Source of the DNA: Psychrobacter sp. UBA5136
GTDB taxonomy: Bacteria; Pseudomonadota; Gammaproteobacteria; Pseudomonadales; Moraxellaceae
Direction: 5' to 3'
Assembly: GCF_002414005.1 (NCBI RefSeq)
Contig: NZ_DHYG01000014.1
Coordinates: 1-9,630, forward strand
DNA length: 9,630 nucleotides
Made by a program: the position numbers and the translations under genes. Below are positions 1 to 6,709 of the stretch, piece after piece (the stretch's first letter is position 1; every line of letters starts with the position of its first letter). The notes beneath the pieces were generated by a model. It worked only from the letters and a program-made list of their open reading frames with translations, did not search any database and was not told where the DNA came from.

Positions 1-41
1 ACTTTTTAGAACACCACCAAAAATAATAACAAGGAAAAAAT

Positions 42-725
42 ATGGATTGGGCGAGTATTTTTATTTATGACACCAGTTGGGCATTTGCTGCTGAAATACT
101 GCTACGTGTCACTGTGATGTTTATACTTATTATTACCTCTTTACGCTTTACCGGTAAGCGCGGCGTACGGCAGCTCTCCATCTTTGAGCTGACGATTATT
201 TTATCATTGGGCTCTATCGCAGGTGACCCGATGTTCACCGAGGATTTGCCCCTTGTGCAAGCGGTATTGATTATGAGTACGGTGATTTTTCTTTATCGGC
301 TTTGCACATGGGGCATGATGCAATATCAGCCTTTTGAAGAATTGTTAGAAGGGCGGTCTTTATACATCGTCGAAGATGGGATGCTGGTCTGCAATAAAAT
401 TAAACAAGGCAAGATGTCACACGATGAGTTTTTTGCCGAAATGCGCCAGCAAGGGGTTGAGCATTTGGGACAAGTGCGGACAGGTTTACTCGAGACAGAT
501 GGTAAATTTAGCCTGTTGTTGTATCCATCTGATGAAGTCAGCTATGGCTTGCCACTTTTTCCTAAGCAATATCAGGCGGTTACCCAGATAGAAGCAGATA
601 AATATTACGCTTGTATGTATTGTGGCTATGTGGATGTTATCTCAAATCCCGACCAAGTATGCCCGCGCTGCGAGGATGACTACCGAAACTGGGCAAAAGC
701 CTTAAACAGTAAGATTGTCAGATAA
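42..725 (+). CDS. YetF/DUF421-family inner-membrane protein with C-terminal four-cysteine knuckle
   Basis: A 227-residue protein. The N-terminal third holds three hydrophobic segments (about 14-34, 46-62 and 66-86). The stretch GKRGVRQLSIFEL (38-50) between the first two matches the usual DUF421 pattern of a basic GKR-x-QLS turn leading into the second helix. Residues 95-175 form the soluble cytoplasmic YetF-type domain. The family is known in Bacillus as YetF and related proteins, and its biochemical role is not settled. The unusual part is the end: C191-x2-C194-GY and C207-P-R-C210 form a rubredoxin- or zinc-ribbon-like pair of knuckles separated by only 12 residues, so a bound zinc or iron is plausible but inferred. 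The start is supported by AAGGAA at 31-36, five bases before the ATG. It stands alone, convergent to the kinase gene. I see no convincing terminator in the 55-base gap that follows. Confidence 0.85.
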   Translation: MDWASIFIYDTSWAFAAEILLRVTVMFILIITSLRFTGKRGVRQLSIFELTIILSLGSIAGDPMFTEDLPLVQAVLIMSTVIFLYRLCTWGMMQYQPFEELLEGRSLYIVEDGMLVCNKIKQGKMSHDEFFAEMRQQGVEHLGQVRTGLLETDGKFSLLLYPSDEVSYGLPLFPKQYQAVTQIEADKYYACMYCGYVDVISNPDQVCPRCEDDYRNWAKALNSKIVR

Positions 726-780
726 GTATTGATAAGCAAGCATTACGATAATTGATGTAAATGAATTTTAATATAGGGTT

Positions 781-1377
781 TTATTTTTTGAACTGCTCAA
801 GCCATTTAGCCACCTGCTGAACGCGCTCATCTCTATCGCCACCAATTCGTCGAAAGGCTTTATGATGATGGGTTAATTGGCTGGCAAAATAAGCGCTGAT
901 GTCTTCGCGCCCATGGGGGCTATCGCGCAAATCATCGGCGACCCACGGGATATCCACTTCGGTCAAGAGTATTACATCATAATGGTGCGCCAACGCAGCT
1001 TGGGTAAGCGACTCAGGGCAATCGCCATAGTACCAGTTGGAGTACACCATGAGCTCAAATAAACTGGTGTCACAAAATAAATAACGACTGCCATCGGGCA
1101 GTTGCGCGGCTTGCTTAGCCAGTTTGTTTTCTAACTCAATTTGACCTTGCGCGATAGGCAGTAAGTCATCCCACGTACAGGTCAGCTGCTTACTATCCCA
1201 CTTTGCTTGCAGATAAGTGCGCATATACTCTGGCACCCACGGACAGCCAAAGTGCGCCGCCAAATCGCGGCATAAAGTAGTTTTACCAGTGCTTTCTGCT
1301 CCCAATATCGCGACATTAATAACGGTTTTAGGCGTATGCTGCGTGAGATTGTATGCGGTAGCGTCGTTGCCATTCAT
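781..1377 (-). CDS. Stand-alone NadR-type ribosylnicotinamide kinase (AAA_28-like P-loop ATPase)
   Basis: A 198-residue P-loop kinase that should phosphorylate nicotinamide riboside to NMN using ATP in the cytoplasm. The Walker A loop is GAESTGKTT (26-34). PEYMRTY (49-55) corresponds to the WEYGREF region of Haemophilus NadR, FCDTSLFE (101-108) to its FIDTDF strand with a catalytic Asp (here D103), and WVADDLRD (145-152) to its lid/substrate loop. The helix-turn-helix and NMN adenylyltransferase domains of full-length NadR are absent, so adenylylation must be done by another enzyme outside this window. The ATG at 1377-1375 is the only upstream start: the next Met (52) lies beyond Walker A, and the residues between have no GTG or TTG codon in a usable position that I could find. 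It therefore overlaps the end of pnuC by 50 bases, which suggests translational coupling. The location right after pnuC is the strongest support for substrate choice. Confidence 0.85.
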   Translation of the reverse strand: MNGNDATAYNLTQHTPKTVINVAILGAESTGKTTLCRDLAAHFGCPWVPEYMRTYLQAKWDSKQLTCTWDDLLPIAQGQIELENKLAKQAAQLPDGSRYLFCDTSLFELMVYSNWYYGDCPESLTQAALAHHYDVILLTEVDIPWVADDLRDSPHGREDISAYFASQLTHHHKAFRRIGGDRDERVQQVAKWLEQFKK

Positions 1378-2089
1378 AATATGCCCAAATTGCGATGAGA
1401 GTGAACACTACATATTGTAGCGCGGTAAAGGTTAACCCTTTATAAAAATACAGCGGAACGGAAATCGCATCGGCGATAATCCAAAGCAGCCAATGTTCAA
1501 TTTTACGCCGCGCCATCAGCCACATCGCCATTAAGAACAGCGCGGTGGTCAGCATGTCGGTGTAATCGACCCAAGTAAATAAATGCAAACCTAATACCGC
1601 GCCATCAAAGCTAAAGTGATTATTGATGACGGGCCTAAAATAATAGACCAAAGCAACAAAAGCGACGGTAGCTGCCGCGAGCGCGCTTAGTATGGGCACG
1701 TCTTTTTTGCTTAAATGCTCAACTTCGATAGCCGATTGGGCGTCCATGTTTTGCACGCGCTCATCTTGCTGCTGGCTGGTTGGATTTATATGATCTTGAT
1801 GCTTTTTGATTGCTGTATTGTGCTTATTTTGCGTCCAGTTTATCCAACCATAAATACTCATGATACTGTAATAGGCGTTGATAAACATATCGCCAAACAG
1901 TTGCCACTTCCACAGCAGATAAACAAAAATGGCGGTGCTGACCAATCCAATGGGAAAAACCAAAATGTTGGTTTTGCTGGCAAGTAAAACACTGCTGACC
2001 CCAAATATAACCGCAATCAGCTCTAAAGCAATAAAGAGGGTTGGATAGTCGGCATATTGCCCAAATAACCAGTTTAAGAGTTCCGCCAT
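1328..2089 (-). CDS. pnuC: PnuC nicotinamide riboside transporter
   Basis: A 253-residue polytopic inner-membrane protein of the PnuC family, which imports nicotinamide riboside by facilitated diffusion, with trapping by the kinase. Recognisable family segments are SIYGWINW (78-85) and the long C-terminal block VDYTDMLTTALF, AMWLMARRKIEHW, IADAISVPLYFYKGL and TALQY (174-225). Hydrophobic helices fall near 16-36, 42-60, 64-85, 132-150, 160-172, 179-193, 198-214 and 220-240; the exact number of spans is approximate. Between the third and fourth helices lies a polar insert of about 45 residues (86-130), rich in Gln, Asn, His and Asp, longer than I expect for the family. The ATG at 2089 is preceded by TTGGAA as a weak ribosome binding site. 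It is the first gene of a two-gene operon with the overlapping kinase, read leftward from the gap that also carries the promoter of the FabH2-like gene. Confidence 0.92.
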   Translation of the reverse strand: MAELLNWLFGQYADYPTLFIALELIAVIFGVSSVLLASKTNILVFPIGLVSTAIFVYLLWKWQLFGDMFINAYYSIMSIYGWINWTQNKHNTAIKKHQDHINPTSQQQDERVQNMDAQSAIEVEHLSKKDVPILSALAAATVAFVALVYYFRPVINNHFSFDGAVLGLHLFTWVDYTDMLTTALFLMAMWLMARRKIEHWLLWIIADAISVPLYFYKGLTFTALQYVVFTLIAIWAYYEWQRRYRIQSHAAYA

Positions 2090-2226
2090 TACTATTCCAA
2101 AATCAAAAGGTGAAAATAAAAGGTAGATAATATCGGTCGAGTTTATAAAATTTTAACAAGTCCATGGCAATTAAATGCAGCAGTATTGGATAAAATGGCC
2201 TGATTAAACAACGATAATTTATGGCG

Positions 2227-2232
2227 ATTATA
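2227..2232 (-). promoter_or_regulatory. Candidate -10 box for the pnuC operon
   Basis: The minus strand reads TATAAT here, an exact consensus -10. The hexamer 17 bases upstream (GCTTTA) is a poor -35. This is a candidate only; the implied pnuC leader of about 130 nt would be unusually long. Confidence 0.3.
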
Positions 2233-2290
2233 GCGCAGCTGTCGAGAAATAAAGCCAATCTTTACTTATTCTCGTCAAGAAGCCGTTTAT

Positions 2291-2318
2291 TTGTAACAAA
2301 GTATTAGAAAAATAATAT
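2291..2318 (+). promoter_or_regulatory. Candidate sigma-70 promoter for the FabH2-like gene
   Basis: TTGTAA (2291-2296) and TAATAT (2313-2318) are spaced by 16 bases. The start of transcription would fall near 2325, giving a leader of about 120 nt before the ATG at 2444. Confidence 0.35.
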
Positions 2319-2430
2319 TATTCAGGCATAATAAAGGCACTTATTTTAAGTTTACAGTTATTCACCGAAAATTAGACGACTGTTGTTTTTCTCCACTTTT
2401 ATGCTTATTGCAAGCACCATCGTAGTAGAC

Positions 2431-2437
2431 AAGGAAG
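2431..2437 (+). promoter_or_regulatory. Ribosome binding site of the FabH2-like gene
   Basis: AAGGAAG lies six bases before the ATG at 2444. It is one of the two clear Shine-Dalgarno sequences in the window and fixes the start of the synthase gene. Confidence 0.75.
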
Positions 2438-2443
2438 CACATC

Positions 2444-3589
2444 ATGACGACTTGTATCACGGGCACCGGCCTGTATATCCCCCCTTATAGCATTAGTAAT
2501 GAAGAGTTAGTAGAGTCATTTAACCAGTATGTTGATAATTATAATACCGAGCATGCCGATGAGATTGCCGCCGGTACAGTTACAGCACTGGAGCCTTCGT
2601 CAGCGGCTTTTATCGAGAAAGTCTCGGGTATCAAATCACGCTATGTGATGGAAAAAGACGGGATTTTAGACCCTGAAATCATGGCGCCCGTCATTCCTTA
2701 CCGCAAACTGGGCGAAGAGCTGTCTATCATGGCAGAAATGGGCGCTGCTGCCCTAAAAGACGCCTTGGCCGATGCAGGGTTAGAAGCCAATGATTTGGAC
2801 GGTATTATTCTGGCTTGCTCAAATTTTCAGCGTACTTATCCAGCAGTCTCTATCGAGATTCAAAATGAGATTGGTATGGTTGGCGGCTTTGCCTATGATA
2901 TGAACGTTGCTTGTAGTGCCGCGACTTTTGGTCTATCGCAAGCACACGGCTCAATCGTTTCAGGCCTTGCTAAGCGCGTCGCTGTGGTCAACGTTGAGAT
3001 CACCTCAGCGCATCTAAACTGGCGCAACCGCGACAGCCACTTTATCTTTGGTGACGTCGCAACCGCTACTATCGTCGAAGAGTTAGAGACGCCAAAAGGT
3101 TATGAGATACTTGACTCTAAACTCTTTACCCAGTTTTCGACCAATATCAAAAACGAATACGGTTTTATGGATCGCTCTGAGTTTTTGGCGGCGCAGACAG
3201 AAATGTACCCAGACCTCAAAGGCCCCGTGACTGATAAGCTGTTTTTACAAAATGGCCGTAAAGTGTTCCGCGAAGTTTGCCCCAAGGTTTCGGAAATTAT
3301 CACTGAGCATTTGCATGAAAATAACTTGCAAGCCAGTGATGTTAAAATGATGTGGCTACATCAAGCCAACGCCAATATGCTCGACTTAATCTTGCGTACG
3401 GTCATCGGTAAAGACGCGGATAAAGCCATTGTCCCAAGTGTCATTGACGAGTTCGCCAATACCAGCTCAGCCAGCCCGATGATTGTCTTCCACCGTTACA
3501 AAGACGCGCTAAAATCTGGTGATTTGGGCGTTATTTGCTCGTTTGGTGCCGGTTACTCGATTGGTTCGGTACTGGTTCGTAAGGTTTAA
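2444..3589 (+). CDS. 3-oxoacyl-ACP synthase III, FabH2-like (PA3286 type)
   Basis: A 381-residue thiolase-fold condensing enzyme. The KAS III catalytic triad is complete: Cys157 in NVACSAATFG, His306 in WLHQANANM and Asn339 in EFANTSSAS; the glycine-rich end SFGAGYSIGS (366-375) is also typical. KAS III enzymes join an acyl-CoA primer to malonyl-ACP. It is longer than classical FabH (about 317 residues) because of an N-terminal extension including a conserved block ISNEELVESFN (17-27) and an insert near 240-265. From memory this pattern matches the Pseudomonas aeruginosa PA3286 (FabH2) group, which takes medium-chain acyl-CoA from beta-oxidation into fatty acid synthesis. That substrate range is inferred by resemblance. 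The gene is monocistronic: it has its own promoter gap and a strong terminator, and no acpP, fabD or fabG neighbours. It is therefore unlikely to be the fab-cluster FabH. Confidence 0.88.
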   Translation: MTTCITGTGLYIPPYSISNEELVESFNQYVDNYNTEHADEIAAGTVTALEPSSAAFIEKVSGIKSRYVMEKDGILDPEIMAPVIPYRKLGEELSIMAEMGAAALKDALADAGLEANDLDGIILACSNFQRTYPAVSIEIQNEIGMVGGFAYDMNVACSAATFGLSQAHGSIVSGLAKRVAVVNVEITSAHLNWRNRDSHFIFGDVATATIVEELETPKGYEILDSKLFTQFSTNIKNEYGFMDRSEFLAAQTEMYPDLKGPVTDKLFLQNGRKVFREVCPKVSEIITEHLHENNLQASDVKMMWLHQANANMLDLILRTVIGKDADKAIVPSVIDEFANTSSASPMIVFHRYKDALKSGDLGVICSFGAGYSIGSVLVRKV

Positions 3590-3617
3590 GAATTAATTAA
3601 AGCTCTGTTATAACCAC

Positions 3618-3651
3618 AAAAATAGCTAAGAGGGTTCTTAGCTATTTTTTT
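3618..3651 (+). terminator. Rho-independent terminator after the FabH2-like gene
   Basis: AAATAGCTAAG pairs with CTTAGCTATTT around the loop AGGGTT (3631-3636). The stem extends to 13 pairs (3618-3630 with 3637-3649) and runs into a T tract ending at 3651. It lies 29 bases after the stop codon and separates this gene from prfA. Confidence 0.9.
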
Positions 3652-3739
3652 ATGTGCGTTTTCTCTTCTATCTGTATGACAGGGAAAATTGGAAGGACAT
3701 ATTTGAGTACAATTAGGGATAAAGCGAGCCGTTTGCGAA

Positions 3740-3745
3740 TATAAT
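3740..3745 (+). promoter_or_regulatory. Possible upstream -10 box for prfA
   Basis: An exact TATAAT, but the -35 position (GGATAA) is poor. It could be a second, weaker start for prfA, upstream of the better promoter at 3765-3794. Confidence 0.25.
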
Positions 3746-3764
3746 GGCAAGATTGCTGAGAGGT

Positions 3765-3794
3765 TTTAAATTAAGCGCAAAAATTTGCTATAAT
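3765..3794 (+). promoter_or_regulatory. Probable prfA promoter with extended -10
   Basis: TATAAT at 3789-3794 is preceded by TGC (3786-3788), making an extended -10, with TTTAAA at 3765-3770 as a fair -35 (18-base spacer). Transcription would begin near 3801, leaving a leader of about 30 nt that is pyrimidine- and A-rich and has no clear Shine-Dalgarno sequence. Confidence 0.6.
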
Positions 3795-3831
3795 CACTCT
3801 CTTATTTTCCTCATTTTAAAAAAGTCCTTTT

Positions 3832-4923
3832 ATGAAAGAATCCTTACGCCTGCGTTTAGACCAGATGGTAGACCGCTATGAAGAGGTCACCGCCTTATTA
3901 TCAGACCCAAGTGTCATCAGCGATAATAATAAATTCCGTGAATTATCCGTTGAGCATAGTGACTTGATGGATATCACGACGTTATGGCAAAACTATGTGC
4001 GGGCAGAGACGGATCAAGCGGACGCAGAGGCAATGCTCGCGGAATCATCAGATCCTGAAATGGGAGAGATGATGCAGGACGAAATTGACAGCGCGCGTCA
4101 GACCATCGCTGAGATGGAAGAGGCGCTTAACGTCATGATGCTGCCAAAAGACCCCAATGATAAAGTGCCAGCGTTTTTGGAGATTCGAGCGGGCACGGGC
4201 GGTGACGAAGCGGCGATTTTCTCGGGTGATTTGTTCCGAATGTACCAAAAGTATGCGCAAAACCAAGGCTGGACGGTAGAGGTTTTATCAGCCAATGAGG
4301 GCGAGCATGGCGGCTATAAAGAAATCATTACCCGTGTGTCTGGCAATAGCGTTTACGGCCGTTTAAAGTTTGAGTCGGGCGCTCACCGCGTCCAGCGTGT
4401 GCCTGAAACCGAAAGCCAAGGCCGCGTGCATACCTCAGCTTGTACCGTTGCCGTCATGCCAGAAGTTGAGATTGATGACACCGTTGATATCAATCCTGCC
4501 GACATTAAGATGGATACCTTTCGCTCAAGCGGCGCGGGTGGTCAGCACGTTAACACCACCGACTCTGCGGTACGTTTGACCCACATTCCAACGGGTACCG
4601 TGGTAGAGTGTCAGCAAGAACGCAGTCAGCATAAAAACCGCGCGCATGCGATGAAAATGCTGGTATCTAAAATTCAGCAAGCAAAAGTACAAGCGCAGGT
4701 CGATGTGGCCGATTCCATACGTCGCGACTTGGTTGGTAGTGGCGATCGCTCAGAGCGTATTCGTACCTATAACTTCCCGCAAGGGCGTATGACTGACCAT
4801 CGAATCAATCTGACGTTATATAAGCTTGATTCGATTATGGAAGGCGACTTGGATGAAATCCTTGATGCGCTGCTGCGCGAGCACCAAGCAGACTTGATGG
4901 CCAGTATTGGCGGCGCTGATTAA
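3832..4923 (+). CDS. prfA: Peptide chain release factor 1 (RF1)
   Basis: A 363-residue class I release factor that reads UAA and UAG in the ribosomal A site and triggers peptide release. The length and start (MKES, cf. MKPS in E. coli) match RF1. The GGQ loop, whose Gln is methylated by PrmC and directs hydrolysis, is at 236-238 inside RSSGAGGQHVNTTDSA. The stop-codon reading tripeptide is P191-E192-T193 in HRVQRVPETESQGR, the position of P-A-T in E. coli; P-x-T marks RF1 rather than RF2, which has SPF. The N-terminal coiled region (1-100) is the usual RF3-contacting domain. The ATG lacks a clear Shine-Dalgarno sequence. Neither hemA upstream nor prmC downstream is present, unlike the enteric cluster; instead lysS follows after 148 bases. 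Confidence 0.98.
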   Translation: MKESLRLRLDQMVDRYEEVTALLSDPSVISDNNKFRELSVEHSDLMDITTLWQNYVRAETDQADAEAMLAESSDPEMGEMMQDEIDSARQTIAEMEEALNVMMLPKDPNDKVPAFLEIRAGTGGDEAAIFSGDLFRMYQKYAQNQGWTVEVLSANEGEHGGYKEIITRVSGNSVYGRLKFESGAHRVQRVPETESQGRVHTSACTVAVMPEVEIDDTVDINPADIKMDTFRSSGAGGQHVNTTDSAVRLTHIPTGTVVECQQERSQHKNRAHAMKMLVSKIQQAKVQAQVDVADSIRRDLVGSGDRSERIRTYNFPQGRMTDHRINLTLYKLDSIMEGDLDEILDALLREHQADLMASIGGAD

Positions 4924-4960
4924 AAGCACGAGATGGCTAAGTGCGCTCAGATGCAAGTCA

Positions 4961-5007
4961 AAAATCAGAACGATTTTGCTATTTTTAATATAAAAATCAG
5001 TTATATT
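4961..5007 (+). other. prfA-lysS intergenic region: weak hairpins
   Basis: The 148-base gap contains two small AT-rich inverted repeats. AAAATC (4961-4966) pairs with GATTTT (4972-4977), followed by a T run at 4982-4986: at best a weak, leaky terminator. AATATAA (4987-4993) pairs perfectly with TTATATT (5001-5007) around a seven-base loop. I could not find a convincing -35/-10 pair for lysS, so read-through from prfA or an AT-rich promoter that I cannot pin down are both possible. Confidence 0.3.
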
Positions 5008-5071
5008 TGAACATTTTATTTTAATTTTACTTCGTTTATTCCTTTAATTATCTAATAATTTTGAGAGTATT

Positions 5072-6610
5072 ATGTCAAAGCACAACAATCAAAATCCGAA
5101 TCAAGAGCAAGCCCCAGAAGACGCTAACGAGCTGATCGCTCAACTGCAAACTAAGCTGGATGATATCAAGGCATCAGGTAAGCAGCCTTATCCGAATACC
5201 TTTAAGCGCACGGATTACGCTCAGGATTTACAAACCGCTTTTGATGGTATCTCAAAGCAAGAAATCGAAGATAAAATTGCCAACGGTGAAAAAACTCAGG
5301 TCAACGTCGCTGGCCGCGTGATGTTAAACCGCGGCGCGTTCATTGTCATTCAAGATATGACCGGCCGTATTCAGCTATATGTGGCGCGCAAACAGCTAGA
5401 CCCTGAAACACTAGCGCTGATTAAATCATTAGATTTGGGTGATATCGTTGGCGTATCGGGCTATATCGGTCGTTCTGGAAAAGGCGACTTATATGTTCAT
5501 ATCGAAGCGCTTACTTTATTGACTAAAGCGCTGCGTCCGATGCCAAATAAATTCCATGGCTTGGCCGATGTCGAAGCGCGCTATCGCAATCGCCATCTTG
5601 ATTTGATGACCAATGAGACAACGCGCGATACCTTTGTGATACGCAGTCAGATTATCAGCGGTGTTCGCAAGTTTATGTTAAATGAGCGTTTTATGGAAGT
5701 TGAAACGCCGATGATGCATCCGATTCCAGGTGGCGCGGTTGCCCGTCCGTTTGTGACCCACCATAACGCTTTAGATATGCCGTTATATTTGCGTATCGCC
5801 CCTGAGCTTTATCTAAAACGCCTAGTGGTTGGTGGCTTTGAAAAAGTGTTTGAGATTAACCGCAGCTTTCGTAATGAAGGCGTATCAACCCGTCACAATC
5901 CTGAATTTACCATGATTGAGTTTTATCAAGCGTATGCGGATTATCATGACTTGATGGATCTGACTGAGCGTTTGTTTAACGAGCTGGCGATTGATATCTT
6001 GGGCACGACCGAGCTGACTTATCAAGGTGAAGCAATTAGCCTAAAAGCGCCGTTTACACGTCTGTCGATGTCTGATGCCATTGCTAAATATGCCGAAAAC
6101 TTCGATATATCGCGTATCAACGACCGTGATTATCTGGCAGATTACGCTTCCACGACGCTAAAACAGCAAGTCAAAGACGGCTTTGGTGTGGGTAAATTGC
6201 AGACGATTATCTTTGAAGAAACCGCTGAGCATCAATTGCGCCAGCCAACTTTTATCACTGAATACCCAGCTGAAACGTCGCCACTTGCGCGCCGCAACGA
6301 TGAAAATCCTGAGATTACCGATCGCTTTGAGCTATTTATCGGTGGTCGTGAACTGGCCAATGGTTTTAGCGAGCTGAACGACCCTGCCGATCAGGCGCAG
6401 CGCTTCCATGATCAAGTCGCTGAAAAAGATGCGGGCGATGATGAAGCCATGCATTTCGATGAAGAATATATCGAAGCCTTGTCTTATGGGCTGCCGCCAA
6501 CAGCAGGCGAGGGTATTGGTATCGATCGCTTGGTGATGCTATTTACTGACTCGGCCAGTATTCGCGATGTGATTTTATTCCCGCATATGCGCCGCAAGTT
6601 TGAAAGCTAA
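5072..6610 (+). CDS. lysS: Lysyl-tRNA synthetase, class II
   Basis: A 512-residue cytoplasmic enzyme that charges tRNA-Lys with lysine using ATP. The first 60 residues are a polar, Gln/Asn-rich extension and helix. Residues 76-150 form the OB-fold anticodon-binding domain (VAGRVMLNRGAFIVIQDMTG). The class II catalytic core follows: motif 1 around 206-222 (RFMEVETPMMHPIPGGA), motif 2 at 258-284 (KVFEINRSFRNEG then HNPEFTMIEF) and motif 3 at 479-504 (GEGIGIDRLVML then RDVILFP). GGRELANGFSELNDP (424-438) is also diagnostic for LysRS. Length and motif order are normal with no damage. The ATG at 5072 has only a weak ribosome binding site (TGAGAG, 5062-5067). It follows prfA on the same strand and precedes an unrecognised gene. 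A 6-pair hairpin spans its stop codon (6602-6619) but lacks a T tract. Confidence 0.98.
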   Translation: MSKHNNQNPNQEQAPEDANELIAQLQTKLDDIKASGKQPYPNTFKRTDYAQDLQTAFDGISKQEIEDKIANGEKTQVNVAGRVMLNRGAFIVIQDMTGRIQLYVARKQLDPETLALIKSLDLGDIVGVSGYIGRSGKGDLYVHIEALTLLTKALRPMPNKFHGLADVEARYRNRHLDLMTNETTRDTFVIRSQIISGVRKFMLNERFMEVETPMMHPIPGGAVARPFVTHHNALDMPLYLRIAPELYLKRLVVGGFEKVFEINRSFRNEGVSTRHNPEFTMIEFYQAYADYHDLMDLTERLFNELAIDILGTTELTYQGEAISLKAPFTRLSMSDAIAKYAENFDISRINDRDYLADYASTTLKQQVKDGFGVGKLQTIIFEETAEHQLRQPTFITEYPAETSPLARRNDENPEITDRFELFIGGRELANGFSELNDPADQAQRFHDQVAEKDAGDDEAMHFDEEYIEALSYGLPPTAGEGIGIDRLVMLFTDSASIRDVILFPHMRRKFES

Positions 6611-6660
6611 GCGGCTTTCCTTGCCATAAATCTGCGCTGGGGCTAAACTGAACATAAGAA

Positions 6661-6688
6661 GGCTTTTTCTACTTTTAAGGAAAAGGTC
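6661..6688 (+). other. Hairpin in the leader of the unrecognised gene
   Basis: GGCTTTTTC (6661-6669) can pair with GAAAAGGTC (6680-6688) around a ten-base loop, with two G-T pairs. No T tract follows, so it is not a standard terminator. AAGGC at 6659-6663 could instead pair with GCCTT at 6705-6709, directly before the first possible ATG. Whether either structure forms is unknown. Confidence 0.3.
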
Positions 6689-6709
6689 TCAAGTTCTTTA
6701 TGAGGCCTT

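Larger units (their letters stand above)
2090..2443. promoter_or_regulatory. Divergent intergenic region between pnuC and the FabH2-like gene
   Basis: This 354-base AT-rich gap must hold promoters for both flanking genes. I see no open reading frame, tRNA or strong hairpin in it. On the minus strand a perfect TATAAT sits at 2232-2227, about 138 bases before the pnuC ATG, but without a good -35 at 17 bases; if used, it gives a leader of about 130 nt. On the plus strand TTGTAA (2291-2296) and TAATAT (2313-2318), 16 bases apart, are a fair sigma-70 pair. CATAAT at 2327-2332 is an alternative. I found no palindrome that I can name as an operator for a known NAD regulator and no recognisable NAD riboswitch. 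Confidence 0.4.

Noticed and set aside
726..780. Bidirectional terminator between the convergent YetF and kinase genes
   Set aside because: Only an imperfect pairing of CATTAC and GTAAATG is seen, with no proper stem or T run.
1715..1987. Plus-strand open frame of 90 codons with hydrophobic content
   Set aside because: It is the antisense of the pnuC membrane segments, which explains its composition.
2090..2443. Known NAD riboswitch or NAD-repressor operator upstream of pnuC
   Set aside because: No conserved core or clear palindrome could be recognised by eye.
6602..6619. Hairpin GAAAGC/GCTTTC over the lysS stop as a terminator
   Set aside because: It has only six pairs and no T tract follows.
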